This document shows positions 61,173 through 64,000 of a stretch of DNA of 64,000 bases, in pieces. The position numbers and the translations under genes were made by a program. A model generated the notes under the pieces. The model had not been told where the DNA came from. It searched no databases and saw only the letters and a program-made list of their open reading frames with translations. The stretch is from Sphingobacterium multivorum (lineage in GTDB: Bacteria > Bacteroidota > Bacteroidia > Sphingobacteriales > Sphingobacteriaceae). Every line of letters starts with the position of its first letter. The stretch's first letter is position 1. The stretch is taken from positions 62,001 through 126,000 of the forward strand of contig NZ_UAUU01000008.1 of the NCBI RefSeq assembly GCF_900457465.1. Direction: 5' to 3'.

Positions 61173-62828
61173 CTATTTTAAATTTGGATTGATATTAATT
61201 TCATTCTGTGGAATTGGCCAATGTTCATCTTGGCCAGCTCGGAAGGCCTTACTGGTTACGTACCATCGGCTATAAGGATCTTTGTTTCCACCTGCTTTTA
61301 TGCGGAGATTTTTCGCCCCTGGGAATGGTGCCCCATAGAAATCGCCCTTTAGTACATCTTTTGCGATACCCCAACGTAATAAATCCCAATAACGGAGTCC
61401 TTCCAGTGCAAGTTCGACACGTCTTTCGTTACGTAAGGTCGAACGCAGTGCGCTACTGCTTTGGACGGTGATGGCTGGCATATTAACGCTGCTTCTTTTT
61501 CTGACAGCGTTGATAGTTTTGTCCAGTAGGTCGCTTGTAATAGGATCACCATTTTCGAGTTTGGCTTCAAGGTAACTCAGGAGGACTTCGGCGTAGCGTA
61601 TAATAGGAACATCGGCTCCAGAGTTTTGTAAGTTTCCACTAAAGCCTTCGTCGTTGAACTTGCGCAATCCGTAGCCCGTGCGTGTTGCCTGTTTTGTTGT
61701 TGTCAATTGATCAATAGACAATGTGGAATCTGGATGTGAGGTGTATTTTAAATTTTTAAAGCGGTCTCCATTTGTTATCACCGTGAAGGCTAAACGCGGA
61801 TCCCGGTTTTTGCTGATGTCTTGCGCATTATATCGCGCATCATCGTACGAAAATGCCGTTCCATCGGTGAAACCATAGCTCTCTACAAGGCTACCAAGCG
61901 GGCAATGGAGATGCCAACCGCCGGCGACTGCGGGAAAATTGTGTTGGAACATACCGTTTCCAGCGAGATCAACAAGATACTGCGTGGCAAAAATAATCTC
62001 TTTGCTCGTTTCGTTGGTTCCATTAAATAAGCCTGAATAGTTGGGATCAATGCTGTTTTCATTGGCATTGATGATCTGCTCATAACTTTTGATCGCGTCG
62101 GCGTAGGCTTTTTCGGCCAGTTGGATGCGTCCCAGGAAAGCGAGGGCTGCCTGTTTGCTTGCGCGGCCCCGTTCTGCGGCAGTCAATTTGCCATAACTCG
62201 GTAAGTCGTTTGCCGCTTCCTGTAATTCACGTTCAACAAAAGTAACCAATTCCTGTTTTTTTGCTTTGGATACCTGGTTTGCCTCATTGGGTGTTAAGGT
62301 TTTGGTCACCAAGGGAGCGTCACCCCAGTATTGAGAGAGGTAGAAATATTGACAGGCACGTATAAAGCGCGCTTCTGCCTTGAAACGAGCGAGTAGTTCA
62401 GCTGAAATCGGCGTCTTATCAATATTTTCAAGGAAATAATTTGCACGGGCGATTTTCTTATAGGTATACTGCCAATAATTGTCTAAGTTGCCGTTATTGC
62501 TCGTTAATGTTCCATCGGATAGCTTGTTGAAAACCGAATTATCACCACGTCTATCGTAGGCATTGTCCGAAGCAAACTCCAGATAAAGTAGCCCGTTATA
62601 GGACCACCAGTCTGTGGGGCTGAATTCGGCGAGGGAGTTCATTTGGATTTCTGCTTTGTATAATCCTGTCAGCGCTGATTGCGCATTCGTTTCACTGGTC
62701 CAAAAAGTCTCGTTTGCAAATTTATCAAGCGGATTGGTTTCCAGCTGTTTTTTGCAGCTGATGCTCAGGCTTGATGCAAGAAGAATGCATAGGGCCAATT
62801 TTATATGTCTGTGTGTGCTATGTATCAT
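61173..62828 (-). CDS. SusD/RagB-family glycan-binding lipoprotein
   Basis: A 551-residue outer-membrane lipoprotein with lipobox (SLSISC, Cys at about 25) followed by KKQLETNPLDKF, the usual SusD start, TPR-like helices and the C-terminal LRNERRVELALEGLRYWDLLRWGIA given here by RRVELALEGLRYWDLLRWG. It forms the lid on the SusC barrel and binds the glycan at the cell surface. Starts 17 bases after the SusC stop. Confidence 0.94.
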   Translation of the reverse strand: MIHSTHRHIKLALCILLASSLSISCKKQLETNPLDKFANETFWTSETNAQSALTGLYKAEIQMNSLAEFSPTDWWSYNGLLYLEFASDNAYDRRGDNSVFNKLSDGTLTSNNGNLDNYWQYTYKKIARANYFLENIDKTPISAELLARFKAEARFIRACQYFYLSQYWGDAPLVTKTLTPNEANQVSKAKKQELVTFVERELQEAANDLPSYGKLTAAERGRASKQAALAFLGRIQLAEKAYADAIKSYEQIINANENSIDPNYSGLFNGTNETSKEIIFATQYLVDLAGNGMFQHNFPAVAGGWHLHCPLGSLVESYGFTDGTAFSYDDARYNAQDISKNRDPRLAFTVITNGDRFKNLKYTSHPDSTLSIDQLTTTKQATRTGYGLRKFNDEGFSGNLQNSGADVPIIRYAEVLLSYLEAKLENGDPITSDLLDKTINAVRKRSSVNMPAITVQSSSALRSTLRNERRVELALEGLRYWDLLRWGIAKDVLKGDFYGAPFPGAKNLRIKAGGNKDPYSRWYVTSKAFRAGQDEHWPIPQNEININPNLK

Positions 62829-62845
62829 GGTTTTTTATCGATCGG

Positions 62846-64000
62846 TTAAAAACTAAGGTTAACCCCAAATGTAAAATTGCGCATAATAGGGTAGTAGGCG
62901 CCGCTTGAATTGATTTCCGGATCCCAGCCTTTTCTATAATTGCTTTTGGTAAATAGGTTTTCGGCGTTTGCATAGATCCGCAGGCCTGACAATTTCCATT
63001 TTGCAAGGGTGTTCTTGGGAATGGTATAGCCTAATTGCATATTTTTGAGGCGTAAGTAGCTCGCATCCAAAAGCCAGTAGTCTGACAGCAGTGTATTGGG
63101 AGTACCTGTGCTTGGCAATTGTTCAATTCTTGGGTAAACCGCATTGCGGTCGGGATTTGCTGCTGTCCATCTGCCATCAGCTTGCCAGCGTTGGATATTG
63201 CCGTTTTGTGTCAACGCAAATCCAGCATAATTGTCCAATAAGCCTTTAACACCACTTACACCTTGAAGAAGTATTCCTAAGTCAAAACCTTTATAGCTCA
63301 TCCCGATATTCATCCCGTAGGTGTATTTGGGGATACGTGATCCGATCACAGTTCGGTCATATGTGGCATCTACTTTTCCATCAGGTATGCCGTCGGGGCC
63401 ACTAATGTCTTTGTATCGGATATCGCCTGGCTGTGGCTTTGGGTTGATGCTGGTTTGATTGGCCCAGCTTGCAATATCAGCAGCATCGATAAATAGGCCA
63501 TCGGCTTGGTAGCCATAGTAAGCCTGTATGGGGTAACCGATAAATAGGGTTGAACCATTTCCAACTAAGCCATTTGGCTGGTTGATATTGCCGACACCCA
63601 AATCGACGACTCTATTTTTGACGGTAGAGAAGTTTAGATTCACATTATACGAAAATTCGTTCAACTTCTTTTGATGTCCCAAGGTGAATTCCCAGCCACT
63701 ATTTCGAAGTTTTCCAGAATTCTGTACGCCTACTTCAAACCCCAAAACTTTGGAAACACTAGAACCTGGGCTCACCAAAATATCGTAAGTATATCGGTTA
63801 TAATATGTACTACTGAATGTCAATAAATTTTTAAATAAAGCCACTTCCATGCCCGCATCTGCCGTTCGGGTTGATTCCCAGCGTAGCGTAGGGTCAACAA
63901 TTGTTGTTCTGGCGACCCCTGGAGAAATGGTATTTCCAAAAGGGTAATTATAACCAGGATTTAAAACATCCTGGTATGGGTAGTTAGAGACAACGCGCTG
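62846..64000 (-). CDS. SusC/RagA TonB-dependent outer-membrane transporter, C-terminal part
   Basis: The last ~384 residues of a SusC-type beta-barrel; the frame is open to the window edge, so the plug domain and start lie outside. Typical C-terminal SusC words are RWESTRTADAGMEV, GYQADGLF, PGDIRYKDISGPDG, LRLKNMQLGYTIP and the last strand ending FGVNLSF. It imports glycan fragments with the SusD lid, powered by TonB. First visible gene of the leftward SusC-SusD-sulfatase-sulfatase operon. Confidence 0.95.
   Translation of the reverse strand, partial: QRVVSNYPYQDVLNPGYNYPFGNTISPGVARTTIVDPTLRWESTRTADAGMEVALFKNLLTFSSTYYNRYTYDILVSPGSSVSKVLGFEVGVQNSGKLRNSGWEFTLGHQKKLNEFSYNVNLNFSTVKNRVVDLGVGNINQPNGLVGNGSTLFIGYPIQAYYGYQADGLFIDAADIASWANQTSINPKPQPGDIRYKDISGPDGIPDGKVDATYDRTVIGSRIPKYTYGMNIGMSYKGFDLGILLQGVSGVKGLLDNYAGFALTQNGNIQRWQADGRWTAANPDRNAVYPRIEQLPSTGTPNTLLSDYWLLDASYLRLKNMQLGYTIPKNTLAKWKLSGLRIYANAENLFTKSNYRKGWDPEINSSGAYYPIMRNFTFGVNLSF

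Overview
The window looks like chromosomal DNA of a Bacteroidota member, most likely Sphingobacteriaceae and Sphingobacterium-like (inference). The evidence is a SusC/SusD pair with sulfatases, an S46 peptidase, a PNGase F-type secreted amidase, a GLPGLI-like domain, a DUF5686 outer-membrane protein, TAnnTTTG-type promoter boxes and few Shine-Dalgarno sites. No rRNA, convincing tRNA, CRISPR array, transposase or phage gene was seen.

Layout. 1-8 kb: the end of lysA, then a tight operon of a divergent Lgt paralogue, a small membrane protein and a Tes/MJ0619-like radical SAM enzyme (a candidate lipid-modifying module), a MscS-type channel, an AraC regulator divergent from an AEC transporter, a 59-bp GATT microsatellite and a DoxX protein. 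8-28 kb: mostly housekeeping genes: purL, pheT, a small coiled-coil gene, zapA, a 6S-like RNA, rny, a HAD phosphatase, a Na+-efflux-type ABC pair, engB, a UbiA prenyltransferase, a PNGF-II-like amidase, an Lrp regulator divergent from a cysteine-synthase-family gene, and a DsbD-like protein. 29-34 kb: a DUF5686 outer-membrane protein, a long RluA-type pseudouridine synthase and dps. 35-42 kb: a glycogen operon (GH31, glgB, glgA, glgC). 42-56 kb: a TraB/GumN-like lipoprotein with an MtfA-like peptidase, a GH123-type enzyme, poxB, a DgkA-family kinase, a PatB-type C-S lyase, a predicted DPP11, oxyR followed by a ClC protein, and ribE. 56-64 kb: a predicted small RNA, an ECF sigma factor, and the 3' part of a sulfated-glycan utilisation operon (SusC, SusD, two sulfatases) read leftward.

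Two things stand out. First, six genes between 1.7 and 27.2 kb, three of them normally essential or core, carry about ten single-base indels, nearly all in mononucleotide runs; the remaining 37 kb shows none. This points to uncorrected sequencing error rather than gene decay, and those proteins are described here as if repaired. Second, several intergenic spaces hold unusual structure: a nested perfect inverted repeat at 29101-29257, a GC-rich imperfect inverted repeat at 12140-12430, degenerate 15-bp tandem repeats at 17830-18002, and a small RNA with a near-ideal Bacteroidota promoter and its own terminator at 57015-57130.

How the genes fit together: the SusCD/sulfatase operon, PNGase F-like enzyme, GH123-type protein and DPP11 suggest a life feeding on sulfated glycans, glycoproteins and peptides. 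The glycogen operon stores the sugar; dps, oxyR and the DsbD-like protein handle redox stress.
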